Below, one piece after another: positions 5,873 to 12,977 of a stretch of DNA of 19,816 nt. The DNA comes from Candidatus Adlerbacteria bacterium RIFCSPHIGHO2_02_FULL_54_18 (lineage in GTDB: Bacteria > Patescibacteriota > Minisyncoccia > Phycocordibacterales > SBAW01): the NCBI GenBank assembly GCA_001775445.1, contig MEWV01000024.1, positions 15,601 through 35,416 of the forward strand. The letters are read 5' to 3'. The position numbers were made by a program, and so were the translations under genes. The notes under the pieces were generated by a model, which saw nothing but the letters and a program-made list of their open reading frames with translations, was not told the origin of the DNA and made no database searches. Positions within the stretch are counted from its first letter, which is position 1; each line of letters begins with the position of its first letter.

Positions 5873-6334
5873 TCATCGGCAGTCGCCGGCGATATTGACG
5901 CCAAATTGGGCGAGCGTTGCGGCTATAGCAAGCGCGAGCATCCATGCGGCAAAAAAGATGGCGATGCCAAACAAGGTGTAGAAGAGATTGTTCTTTGCTT
6001 TAGTAAGTGCCTCCGGCCTGCCGCGCGCCCACACAAACAAAAAGCCCGCGTAGACGAGAAAGAGGACGGCGATGGGGACCCCGAGCGCGCCGGCGGAGAG
6101 AAAAAGTTGTTTTATAAACCCGCAGAAACCGGTGATGTTGTTGAGGGGATTCTGCAGCATCACTTGTCCGGAAGGACCGTAGGTTTGGGAAGGCGGAAGC
6201 CCATTAGTTTGCGAAGGAGGAAGACCGTTAGTTTGAGATGCAGGTTCGGCGAAAGATAAAAGAGGAAATATAAAAAAACTGACAATAAACAACGAAACCA
6301 GATATGTTCTTTTATCTATAAAAAATGTATGCAT
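5873..6334 (-). CDS. Secreted two-helix membrane protein with octapeptide repeats
   Basis: It encodes 153 aa from ATG 6334, only 1 nt after the stop of the solute-binding protein gene; an in-frame start at 6412 lies inside that gene and is rejected. Residues 1-29 form a clear signal peptide ending SFA-E. Three tandem repeats SQTNGLPP, SQTNGLPP and SQTYGP follow (residues 33-54), then helices near 84-103 and 118-142 separated by a charged loop (RGRPEALTKAKNN). This is the same overall plan as the next genes, so it is a further member of the two-helix series. The proline-rich repeats look like an exposed stalk or linker. Function is unknown. Confidence 0.7.
   Translation of the reverse strand: MHTFFIDKRTYLVSLFIVSFFIFPLLSFAEPASQTNGLPPSQTNGLPPSQTYGPSGQVMLQNPLNNITGFCGFIKQLFLSAGALGVPIAVLFLVYAGFLFVWARGRPEALTKAKNNLFYTLFGIAIFFAAWMLALAIAATLAQFGVNIAGDCR
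6176..6238 (-). repeat. Coding tandem repeat (24-nt unit)
   Basis: Two full units and one partial unit encode SQTNGLPP, SQTNGLPP and SQTYG near the N terminus of the secreted two-helix protein. Such short repeats can change copy number by slippage. Confidence 0.7.
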
Positions 6335-6335
6335 A

Positions 6336-7637
6336 TCAATATCCCTGGGAGAAGAGCTGCGAGAAGTCGCTCGAGGCCTCAAATATCGCCTGCCCCGGCT
6401 GCTCTTTGCCACTCAACACCGATTCTACCATCGTTTTAAATATCTCCCCGCTCTTTGTGGGGTGGGGGTCGAGCCATCCACGCGCCACCAGCGCCGACTG
6501 CACAAACACCGCCCCCGAGGCGCTTGCCGAGGTGTCCACCACCACGTCGCGACGCACCGGCGGGATGCCTGCGATAGAGGTGAGTGTAGAAACCGCCTTC
6601 TGGCTGGTGAGTTTTTTGGCTACGTCGAGTCCGCCTTGCGGGTTGCGCGCTGCGCGCGATATCGCCACGCCGACCAAAGCGCCGTAGGTCATCTGCGGAC
6701 CGCCGCTCTGCAGTTGTGGAAGGAGCGCCACCCCCATCCGCAGGTTGGGGTTGCGCGCCGCAAGCGTTTTATACTCGCTCGCAAACCCAAAGTAGATCGC
6801 GAGTTTGCCTGCGACAAAAGTGTCATTGCTTTGCGGCAGAGAGCGGTTCCATGAGTAGGTTGTCTTGCCAGGGTTAGAAAACTCGGTATAAAAGCGCAAC
6901 GCCGACTCTGCCGGATTACCCTGCCCCGCCGAGGCCGTCTGGCCAAACACCGACGCGAGCGTGCCTTCGGATGTGCGGGCGGTTATAGCATCCCCCGCCT
7001 GCATAAAGAGCGCCGAGAGTATCGCTTTGGCATTTTTTACGTTCTGCCACTGCCCGAGCGCCACCGCGCTGCGGGTAACAGTGTTTGAGCGGTCGAGCGA
7101 GGTGATTTTTGGCGCAAGATCCAAAAGATCGTTCCAATATTTTGGCGGCTGCGCCACGCCCGCACTCCCAAAGAGGTCACGGTTCCAGTACATTACCAGC
7201 GGGTCGACCATAAATGGGAGCGCCAGGATGCCCTGCGAGGTCAAAAAGAGCTGGCCTTCGTCTATGTAGGAAGACACAAACTCCGACTGCGACACCGCGC
7301 CGTACGGGATGGTTATGAGCTTGTCGCTGAAGCCGCTTATCATCTCCTGATTGACCAAAAAAAGGTCGGGCCCGGTGCCATTTGCTATCGCATTAATAAG
7401 CTCGTCTTTATATGTCTCCTGCCGCTTCTCCACATAGCTGACATCGCGAAAAGTGCTGTCGCCAGCGCTCATCACCTGCAAGAGCTGGCTTAGCATCCCC
7501 TCGTTCTCGGTGCCCCACACCACCACCGGGCCGGACTGTTGACCGCCAAACGCGCCCCCGAAAGCGGAAAATATCCCTATGCCGAGCACAATAAAGCCGA
7601 CGAACGATGCCATCATAACGAGCTGAAATGTAGACAT
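6336..7637 (-). CDS. Membrane-anchored extracellular solute-binding protein (family 1, MalE-like)
   Basis: It encodes 433 aa from ATG 7637, chosen because AAGAAGG (7648-7654, - strand) lies 10 nt upstream; ATG 7646 would be too close. An N-terminal hydrophobic helix (about residues 5-28) has no lipobox cysteine, so the protein is probably held by an uncleaved anchor. VVVWGTENEGMLSQLLQVM, GTGPDLFLVNQEMISGF, ILALPFMVDPLVMYWNRDLF and FVAGKLAIYFGFASEYKTLA follow the order typical of ABC-transporter family 1 sugar-binding proteins. No permease or ATPase gene is nearby. It is followed 1 nt later by the two-helix membrane series, so it may serve as an adhesin or sensor, or supply a transporter encoded elsewhere. 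Confidence 0.85.
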   Translation of the reverse strand: MSTFQLVMMASFVGFIVLGIGIFSAFGGAFGGQQSGPVVVWGTENEGMLSQLLQVMSAGDSTFRDVSYVEKRQETYKDELINAIANGTGPDLFLVNQEMISGFSDKLITIPYGAVSQSEFVSSYIDEGQLFLTSQGILALPFMVDPLVMYWNRDLFGSAGVAQPPKYWNDLLDLAPKITSLDRSNTVTRSAVALGQWQNVKNAKAILSALFMQAGDAITARTSEGTLASVFGQTASAGQGNPAESALRFYTEFSNPGKTTYSWNRSLPQSNDTFVAGKLAIYFGFASEYKTLAARNPNLRMGVALLPQLQSGGPQMTYGALVGVAISRAARNPQGGLDVAKKLTSQKAVSTLTSIAGIPPVRRDVVVDTSASASGAVFVQSALVARGWLDPHPTKSGEIFKTMVESVLSGKEQPGQAIFEASSDFSQLFSQGY

Positions 7638-7647
7638 AGTGTGCATA

Positions 7648-7654
7648 CCTTCTT
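7648..7654 (-). promoter_or_regulatory. Shine-Dalgarno site of the solute-binding protein gene
   Basis: AAGAAGG on the - strand sits 10 nt before ATG 7637 and decides that start over ATG 7646. Confidence 0.5.
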
Positions 7655-7666
7655 GTATTGTGCGCC

Positions 7667-8212
7667 TTACGAGCCCTTTTTTCTAGCCAAAAATCCCCAG
7701 TGGAACTCGCCCGCGGGCACCTCGCTCTCCCAAACAAACCCGTGGAGCTCAAAGAGCGTACGCGCATGGTCGGATGAAACAACGTGGTCTTTATGCGGGC
7801 CGAGGCCTCCAAAAGAGTCGCGCCAGTCGACAACAAGCACCCGGCCTCCTTTGTGCAAAACGCGGCCGGCCTCCCGTGCGAGCATGTCTTTGTGCTCGGC
7901 TCCAAAGAGCAAGTTGGTGATAATAACGAGGTCGAAGTTCTCCTCCGGCAGGCGGCTACCGCCCTTGCGTTCTACGTCGCCATGGACAACCTCGACATTA
8001 GTGAGCCCTTCTTGCAGAGACAAGTTTTTGACCCGCGAGAGGATGTCCTGATGCGCGTCTACCGCCCACACGAGGCCGCTTTGCCCCACCAGCCGCGCGG
8101 CCGCGCGGGTAAAAAAACCCGACCCGCAGCCAAAGTCGGCCACGCGCATGCCCTCCGCAACCTTTGCGGCGATAAGGGTGCGCCCCGGATTAAGAAAAGA
8201 ACTCTCTTCCAT
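7667..8212 (-). CDS. Class I SAM-dependent methyltransferase
   Basis: It encodes 181 aa from ATG 8212. Motif I VADFGCGSGFF (residues 24-34) binds SAM, followed by the acidic strand end WAVDA, NVEVVHGDVE, and FDLVIITNLLF as motif IV; GGRVLVVDW is the post-motif strand. This is the compact Methyltransf_11/31-type fold without added domains, so the substrate cannot be read from sequence. An upstream in-frame extension to 8281 would overlap gyrA and is rejected. A -10 TACAAT ends 6 nt before the ATG, predicting a leaderless transcript. The solute-binding protein gene follows after a 29-nt gap, so this promoter may drive the whole membrane-protein series. Confidence 0.85.
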   Translation of the reverse strand: MEESSFLNPGRTLIAAKVAEGMRVADFGCGSGFFTRAAARLVGQSGLVWAVDAHQDILSRVKNLSLQEGLTNVEVVHGDVERKGGSRLPEENFDLVIITNLLFGAEHKDMLAREAGRVLHKGGRVLVVDWRDSFGGLGPHKDHVVSSDHARTLFELHGFVWESEVPAGEFHWGFLARKKGS

Positions 8213-8218
8213 CCCTGT

Positions 8219-8224
8219 ATTGTA
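8219..8224 (-). promoter_or_regulatory. -10 hexamer of the methyltransferase gene with adjacent palindrome
   Basis: TACAAT on the - strand ends 6 nt before ATG 8212. The perfect 14-bp palindrome GTATAAATTTATAC (8227-8240) fills the spacer where a -35/-10 gap would lie. The -35 itself is weak. Confidence 0.45.
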
Positions 8225-8271
8225 CTGTATAAATTTATACTTTATCCACAGTGCGTAGAACCTATAATTTT

Positions 8272-10764
8272 TTACAAACAAACAAAAGAGGCGATGGAGT
8301 CGCCTTCACGCAGGCGCATTACCCTCACGCCTTGGGTCGAGCGCGAGAGGGACGGAATTTCTTTGAGCGCCGTGCGGATGACCTGTCCTTTTTTTGAGAT
8401 AACCACTATCTCATCTTCGCCAACACCCTCCTCTTTTGAGATGACGCGCGAGGCGATGAGCGGGCCGGTTTTGGGAGTTACTTTGACCGTTTTTATACCA
8501 CTGCCGCCGCGTTTCTGCACTTTATACTCGCTTAGTTTTGTGGTCTTGCCGTAGCCGCCGCGCGACACCACCAGCACCTCTAAGTCCTTAGCGCCTTTGG
8601 GGATGACGTCTGCACCCACTATTGCGTCACCGATGCCGAGCCGCATCGCGCGCACGCCCCCGGCGGCGCGCCCCATCGCGCGGATGTCGCTTTCTTTAAA
8701 TCGTACCGACTGCCCTTTGGCCGAAGAAAGGAAGATTTCGTCGCCTTTCTCCACCAGGAGCGCGGCAATAAGCTCGTCGCCTTTGTTGAGCTTCTGCGCA
8801 ATGAGCCCCGAGCGTCGCACGTCGTGGAACGCCGTCGCATCAACTTTCTTGGCAACACCTTGCTTGGTGATCATATACAAAAACTTTTCTCCCTCTTTTT
8901 GCAGCTTGCGCATCGGCAACACACTCGTCACTTTTTCTTCAGCACCTATAGAAAGAAAGTTTACTATCGCCTTGCCCTTAGTCGAGCGTTTGCCTTCGGG
9001 AATTTCATAGAACTTGAGCTGGTATGCCTTGCCTATGTCGGTGAAGTACAGGAGGTCGCTGTGGGTCGAGGTGGTGAGGAAGGTGGTCACAAAGTCCTCC
9101 TCTTTTGTGTCGAGGTCTATAACGCCCACGCCGCCGCGCTTCTGCCGGCGAAACTCTTCCGGGTTGGTGCGCTTAACATATCCGCCGGCGGTCAACACCA
9201 GCACCTGCTCGTCGTCGGGCACGAGGTCCTCAAGGTTGATAACTCCCGCGGCTCCTTTTACTATTTTTGTCTCGCGCTCGTCCGCAAACTTTTTGGCCCA
9301 ATCCAAAATCTCCTGCTTAATCACCACGAGCATCTTCTTGTCGGACTTCAAAAGGGTCGTCAATTCTTCTATAAATTTCTGCACCTCGCCGAGCTCGTCC
9401 TCTACCTTTTTGCGCTCAAGGTTCGCGAGGCGCGACAGGCGCATCTCCAAAATCGCTCTGGCCTGCAGGTCGGAGAACGTGAACTTTTTTATAAGGTTGA
9501 CCTCCGCTTCAGCAACATCCTTAGACGCGCGGATAGTCTTGATGACCTCGTCGATGTGGTCCAGCGCCTTCTTAAGGCCAAGCAAGATGTGCTCGCGCTC
9601 CTGCGCGCGGGTAAGGTCAAACTGCGTGCGGCGGCGGACCACCTCTCGGCGGTGCTTGATAAACTCCTCCAATATGCCTTTCAGCGACAGCGTTTGCGGT
9701 ACGCCGTCCACCAGCACCACCATGTTGAAGTGGAAGGTGTCTTCAAGCGAGGTGTGCTTGTACAGGTAGTTGAGTACCTTCTGCGGATGAGCGCTTTGCT
9801 TCAATTCCACCACGATGCGGATGTCTTTGGTGGACTCGTCGCGCAACCCGCGCACGCCCTCCAGTTTTTTGTCGCGCACCAGGTCGGCCACGCGCACAAT
9901 AAGGTCGGCTTTGTTGACGCGATATGGGATGCTGGTGATGACTATCTGGTAGTCGCCCTTCTTGCCTTCTACGATGTCGGCTACCCCGCGCACCACCACG
10001 CCACCGCGCCCGGTGGAGTAGGCGTGGAGCAGGTCTTTTCTGTTAAACGCGACCGCGCCCAGCGGAAAGTCCGGGCCTGTCACAAACTGCATCAGGTCCT
10101 CAACAGTTGCCTCCGGGTTTTCTATCAAGTGAGTGAGTGCGGCAGAGAGTTCGCCGAGGTTGTGCGGAGGGATGCTGGTGGCCATGCCGACCGCGATACC
10201 GAGCGTGCCGTTGAGCAAGATGTTGGGCACGGCCGCGGGGAGCACGGTCGGTTCTTTGATAGTGCCGTCGTAGTTGGGGCGCCACTCCACCGTCTCCTTT
10301 TCTAAATCGCCCAACAGAGCATCGGCCACGCGCGACATTTTTGCCTCAGTGTAGCGCATAGCGGCGGCGGAGTCGCCATCGATAGAGCCAAAGTTGCCCT
10401 GGCCGATGATAAGCGGATAGCGCATAGAAAAGTCCTGCGCCATCTTGACCATTGCGTCGTACACAGAGGCATCGCCGTGCGGGTGGTACTTGCCAAGCAC
10501 CTCACCCACCACGGTGGCGGACTTTCGCAAACGGGCGCCAGAGGTGAGCCCCATCCGGTGCATCGCGTAGAGTATCCGGCGGTGGACGGGCTTGAGCCCG
10601 TCGCGCACGTCGGGCAGCGCGCGACTCGTAATAACCGACATCGCATAGTCGAGATATGCCTCGCGCATCTCGGTGGAGATATTGCGCAAAACTATGCCGG
10701 TGTGTTCCGAATTGTCTTCCGGCTCGTTATTTTTATTAGTGTTGTTCTTTTCTTCTTCGGCCAT
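8272..10764 (-). CDS. gyrA: DNA gyrase subunit A
   Basis: The 830-aa GyrA breaks and rejoins DNA for ATP-driven supercoiling with GyrB. The 5Y-CAP region includes ALPDVRDGLKPVHRRILYAM and HPHGDASVYD. The catalytic tyrosine is Y138 in AAMRYTE, followed by GQGNFGSIDGD upstream and NILLNGTLGIAVGMATSIPP downstream. The six-bladed C-terminal domain carries the GyrA box as QKRGGVG (541-547), with a second box-like QKRGGSG (750-756). This marks gyrase and not ParC. The residue equivalent to E. coli Ser83 is Ala99, as in mycobacteria. A charged Asn/Glu-rich N-terminal tail precedes the fold. Length is close to the family norm. It lies 21 nt after a small membrane protein gene; no gyrB is in the window. 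Confidence 0.97.
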   Translation of the reverse strand: MAEEEKNNTNKNNEPEDNSEHTGIVLRNISTEMREAYLDYAMSVITSRALPDVRDGLKPVHRRILYAMHRMGLTSGARLRKSATVVGEVLGKYHPHGDASVYDAMVKMAQDFSMRYPLIIGQGNFGSIDGDSAAAMRYTEAKMSRVADALLGDLEKETVEWRPNYDGTIKEPTVLPAAVPNILLNGTLGIAVGMATSIPPHNLGELSAALTHLIENPEATVEDLMQFVTGPDFPLGAVAFNRKDLLHAYSTGRGGVVVRGVADIVEGKKGDYQIVITSIPYRVNKADLIVRVADLVRDKKLEGVRGLRDESTKDIRIVVELKQSAHPQKVLNYLYKHTSLEDTFHFNMVVLVDGVPQTLSLKGILEEFIKHRREVVRRRTQFDLTRAQEREHILLGLKKALDHIDEVIKTIRASKDVAEAEVNLIKKFTFSDLQARAILEMRLSRLANLERKKVEDELGEVQKFIEELTTLLKSDKKMLVVIKQEILDWAKKFADERETKIVKGAAGVINLEDLVPDDEQVLVLTAGGYVKRTNPEEFRRQKRGGVGVIDLDTKEEDFVTTFLTTSTHSDLLYFTDIGKAYQLKFYEIPEGKRSTKGKAIVNFLSIGAEEKVTSVLPMRKLQKEGEKFLYMITKQGVAKKVDATAFHDVRRSGLIAQKLNKGDELIAALLVEKGDEIFLSSAKGQSVRFKESDIRAMGRAAGGVRAMRLGIGDAIVGADVIPKGAKDLEVLVVSRGGYGKTTKLSEYKVQKRGGSGIKTVKVTPKTGPLIASRVISKEEGVGEDEIVVISKKGQVIRTALKEIPSLSRSTQGVRVMRLREGDSIASFVCL

Positions 10765-10785
10765 GGTGGAAATCCCCGATAAAAA

Positions 10786-11037
10786 CTAATTGCCGTACGT
10801 GCTGGTCGTGGCGACCTCGAGGTGCGGACCGCTCGCGCCTTGTGCCGCAGCCGCCGCGGCACTAAGCGAGGAGTCCGGTGCCTGCGCCATATCCTCCGAG
10901 GAAGCAAGTCGGAGCCCGAGCGTCCCCACCCACACGGCAAAAATAGCCGCGGTGATAATGCCCGATATCTGCATCGCGTGCACCCGCCGCTCATGTGGCG
11001 CCCGCGTCTCTCTTATATGTTCGATATAGCGCCGCAT
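10786..11037 (-). CDS. Small single-helix membrane protein upstream of gyrA
   Basis: It encodes 83 aa starting 2 nt after the stop of the upstream MBL-fold gene and ending 21 nt before gyrA. A basic N terminus (MRRYIEHIRETRAPHERRVH) leads into one hydrophobic helix (ISGIITAAIFAVWVGTLGLRL, about 24-44). An Ala/Ser-rich low-complexity tail (SLSAAAAAAQGASG) follows. The positive-inside rule predicts a cytoplasmic N terminus and an exposed tail. No family is recognised. The tight packing supports a real gene. Confidence 0.6.
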   Translation of the reverse strand: MRRYIEHIRETRAPHERRVHAMQISGIITAAIFAVWVGTLGLRLASSEDMAQAPDSSLSAAAAAAQGASGPHLEVATTSTYGN

Positions 11038-11039
11038 AG

Positions 11040-11660
11040 TTATGCTTGCAATACTACTACTTCTGCCTCCTTTCCGTCCAAGTCCTTTTTCTTGATGGTG
11101 AGTTTTTCGATCGGCTTCGTGTCCTCGGCGCCGGCTTCTTTAAGAAAGGCCTTGAGCGAGGCCGCTTCGTAGTGCATAGGGATAACTACTTTCGGCTCGA
11201 GTCCGACCGCGAGCTTGTATGCCGCCGCGTGCCCGAGCACTCCTCCCTCGCCCACCGGAACAAAGAGTACGTCGATGTCGTCGAGCTCTTGCTTGGCCGC
11301 CGCCGGCAACTCCGCGCTCCCGAGTGCTCCGAGGAAGCAGAGGTTCATCTCTTCAACCGCGACGCTGTAAATGGTGTTTATGGTCTGCTTGCCGTCGTAC
11401 TCGGTCGGGCCGCCGAACCCCCGCACCGTCACCTCCTTAACCTCGTACTCGCCGGGGCCCTCGATAACAAACGGTTGGCGCTCGCCGAAAGCGGCACTGT
11501 CTACTCCATTAAAGTCCTTATGATCGAGTGAGACAAGCGCAATGTCCGCACCGAACTTTGAGGTGGCGAGTTGTGAGCCGCGAGCCGGCGGATTAAAAGC
11601 GAGCGTCAAATCGCCCTGGCTCACCTTAAAACACTCCCCTCCCGCATAGCTGATTACCAT
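11040..11660 (-). CDS. Metallo-beta-lactamase-fold protein with degenerate metal site
   Basis: It encodes 206 aa. The overall order (SYAGGECFKVSQGDLTLAFNP, ADIALVSLDHKDFNG, FVIEGPGEYEV, DVLFVPVGEGGVLG, PKVVIPMHY) matches UlaG-like members of the MBL superfamily. Where active enzymes have T-H-x-H-x-D-H, this protein reads S-L-D-H-K-D-F (44-50), keeping only H47 and D49. The next usual ligand position (H-L-G) reads FLG, while H163 of PMHY remains. Metal-dependent hydrolysis is thus doubtful; a structural or binding role is possible. It heads the - strand series before gyrA from a good promoter, with the transcript start predicted on the ATG. Confidence 0.8.
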   Translation of the reverse strand: MVISYAGGECFKVSQGDLTLAFNPPARGSQLATSKFGADIALVSLDHKDFNGVDSAAFGERQPFVIEGPGEYEVKEVTVRGFGGPTEYDGKQTINTIYSVAVEEMNLCFLGALGSAELPAAAKQELDDIDVLFVPVGEGGVLGHAAAYKLAVGLEPKVVIPMHYEAASLKAFLKEAGAEDTKPIEKLTIKKKDLDGKEAEVVVLQA

Positions 11661-11666
11661 ACCAAA

Positions 11667-11695
11667 ATTATAGCAAATTTTGTCCGCTTTTACAA
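11667..11695 (-). promoter_or_regulatory. Promoter of the MBL-gyrA series, leaderless
   Basis: On the - strand the -35 TTGTAA (11690-11695), a 17-nt spacer and a perfect TATAAT (11667-11672) end 6 nt before ATG 11660. The transcript start is expected at or next to the A of the ATG. Confidence 0.75.
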
Positions 11696-11729
11696 GCTAA
11701 TTCTAAGGGCTTTTTTATCCCCAGGGGGG

Positions 11730-11757
11730 TTTACTTTTTTTATGGGGCATATATACT
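11730..11757 (+). promoter_or_regulatory. Promoter of rpsA
   Basis: TTTACT (11730-11735), a 16-nt spacer and TATACT (11752-11757). The expected start near 11764 gives a leader of about 90 nt. It is divergent from the MBL promoter; the two -35 boxes are 34 nt apart, and C/G-rich CCCCAGGGGGG (11719-11729) lies next to this one. Confidence 0.65.
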
Positions 11758-11764
11758 GGCCAGC

Positions 11765-11838
11765 AATAAAGGGAACGCCTTTATTTGGGCTCGGGAGTAA
11801 ATCCGGACACACTGCAGTAGTGTGACGGGCCCCCGACC
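11765..11838 (+). promoter_or_regulatory. Structured 5' leader of rpsA
   Basis: Hairpin 1 is AATAAAGG (11765-11772) / CCTTTATT (11778-11785), starting right at the expected transcript 5' end. Hairpin 2 is nested: TCGGG (11791-11795) / CCCGA (11832-11836), CCG (11803-11805) / CGG (11826-11828), and CACACT (11808-11813) / AGTGTG (11819-11824). No SD precedes ATG 11854. The fold could be an autoregulatory ribosomal protein leader; I do not recognise a known riboswitch class. Confidence 0.5.
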
Positions 11839-11853
11839 TACAATCAAATAATT

Positions 11854-12954
11854 ATGGACACTACAGAACTCACTCAAGAGGGCATTGTTGAAACGTTGAT
11901 GACGGGCCTTTCGGCGCGCTCACAAGAGCCGCCCAAAGAGGGAGACATTGTCGAGGGCAAAGTGCTGGCGCTCGACCGCGCACGGCTCTACATAGACCTG
12001 CCGCCTTTCGGAACCGGAGTCATCTACGGCAGGGAGTATATGAACGCGCGCGAGGTTATCAAGCGCACCAATGTCGGTGACATCGTTGCCGCAAAAGTTA
12101 TTTCTATAGACACCAAAGACGGCTACATTGAGCTTTCGCTCAAAGAGGCGCGCCAGGCCGTCTTGTGGGCCGAAGCGGAGGAGGCGGTCAAACAAAAACT
12201 CTCCTTTGAGCTCGTGGTCAAAGAGGCCAACAAGGGCGGCCTCATTATGGATTGGCAGGGGTTGATGGGCTTTCTTCCCGCCTCGCAGCTTAAGGCCGAG
12301 CATTATCCGAGAGTGAGCGACGGCGATAAGGACAAAATCCTCGATGAGCTGCGCAAGCTTGTGGGGACAGTGCTCACCGTTTCGATGATCGGCGCGCAGC
12401 CAAAAGAGGGCAAACTCATTTTTTCTGAAAAAGGGATTGACGACAAGGAGAAGCGCGAGCTCATTGCCGCCTACCAGGTAGGAGACACGGTCGAGGGCGA
12501 AGTAACGGGGATGGTGGACTTCGGCGTCTTTGTTAAGCTTGAGGAGGGCTTGGAGGGGCTGGTGCACATTTCAGAAATCGACTGGGGTCTTGTAGACGAC
12601 CCGCGGCACTTCTTTAAAGTTGAAGACAAGGTCAAGGTTAAAATAATCGACATTAAAGACGGCAAGATTTCACTTTCTGTCAAAGCGCTCAAAGACAACC
12701 CCTGGCAGGTCGCTGCAAGCAAATACAACAAGGGCGACAAGGTCGAGGGCGTGGTGATAAAGTTTAACAAGCACGGCGCGCTCGCCTCGATAGAGGAGGG
12801 CATCGCAGGGCTGGTGCATGTCTCGGAGTTCGGAAGCGAGGAGAAGCTCCGCGCTGCGCTCGAGCTCGGTAAACGCTACCCCTTCACCATCTCACTCTTC
12901 GACCCCAAAGAGATGCGCATGGCGCTCTCCTACGCTACTGCCGACAAAAAATAA
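11854..12954 (+). CDS. rpsA: 30S ribosomal protein S1 (four S1 domains)
   Basis: The 366-aa protein has four S1/OB repeats at about 27-98, 115-193, 208-277 and 293-361. The third is the most canonical: GDTVEGEVTGMVDFGVFVKL, GLVHISEIDWG, VKVKIIDIKDGKISLS. S1 binds the leader of mRNAs and helps unfold and place them on the 30S subunit. E. coli S1 has six domains; four is usual for shorter bacterial forms. It has its own promoter and a folded leader without an SD, so feedback by S1 on its own mRNA is plausible. The stop is followed after 2 nt by a palindrome of the transposase unit. S1 tends to be dispensable for leaderless mRNAs, which are predicted to be common here. Confidence 0.93.
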   Translation: MDTTELTQEGIVETLMTGLSARSQEPPKEGDIVEGKVLALDRARLYIDLPPFGTGVIYGREYMNAREVIKRTNVGDIVAAKVISIDTKDGYIELSLKEARQAVLWAEAEEAVKQKLSFELVVKEANKGGLIMDWQGLMGFLPASQLKAEHYPRVSDGDKDKILDELRKLVGTVLTVSMIGAQPKEGKLIFSEKGIDDKEKRELIAAYQVGDTVEGEVTGMVDFGVFVKLEEGLEGLVHISEIDWGLVDDPRHFFKVEDKVKVKIIDIKDGKISLSVKALKDNPWQVAASKYNKGDKVEGVVIKFNKHGALASIEEGIAGLVHVSEFGSEEKLRAALELGKRYPFTISLFDPKEMRMALSYATADKK

Positions 12955-12956
12955 AC

Positions 12957-12977
12957 TGTAGACACCTGGTGTCTACA
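12957..12977. repeat. REP-like palindrome, left copy
   Basis: Arms TGTAGACACC and GGTGTCTACA surround a single T. The copy contains GTAG near the 5' end, the tetranucleotide typical of REP sequences recognised by RAYT proteins. It abuts the transposase stop codon at 12978. Confidence 0.9.

Noticed and set aside
8824..10305. 493-aa open frame on the + strand opposite gyrA
   Set aside because: It lies wholly antisense to a clear gyrA, has no promoter or SD, and its composition (His, Leu, Val runs) follows from the gyrA codon pattern.
10465..10475. Ala in place of Ser at the gyrase position linked to quinolone resistance
   Set aside because: Ala is natural at this position in several lineages, including mycobacteria, so it is not evidence of selection by drugs.
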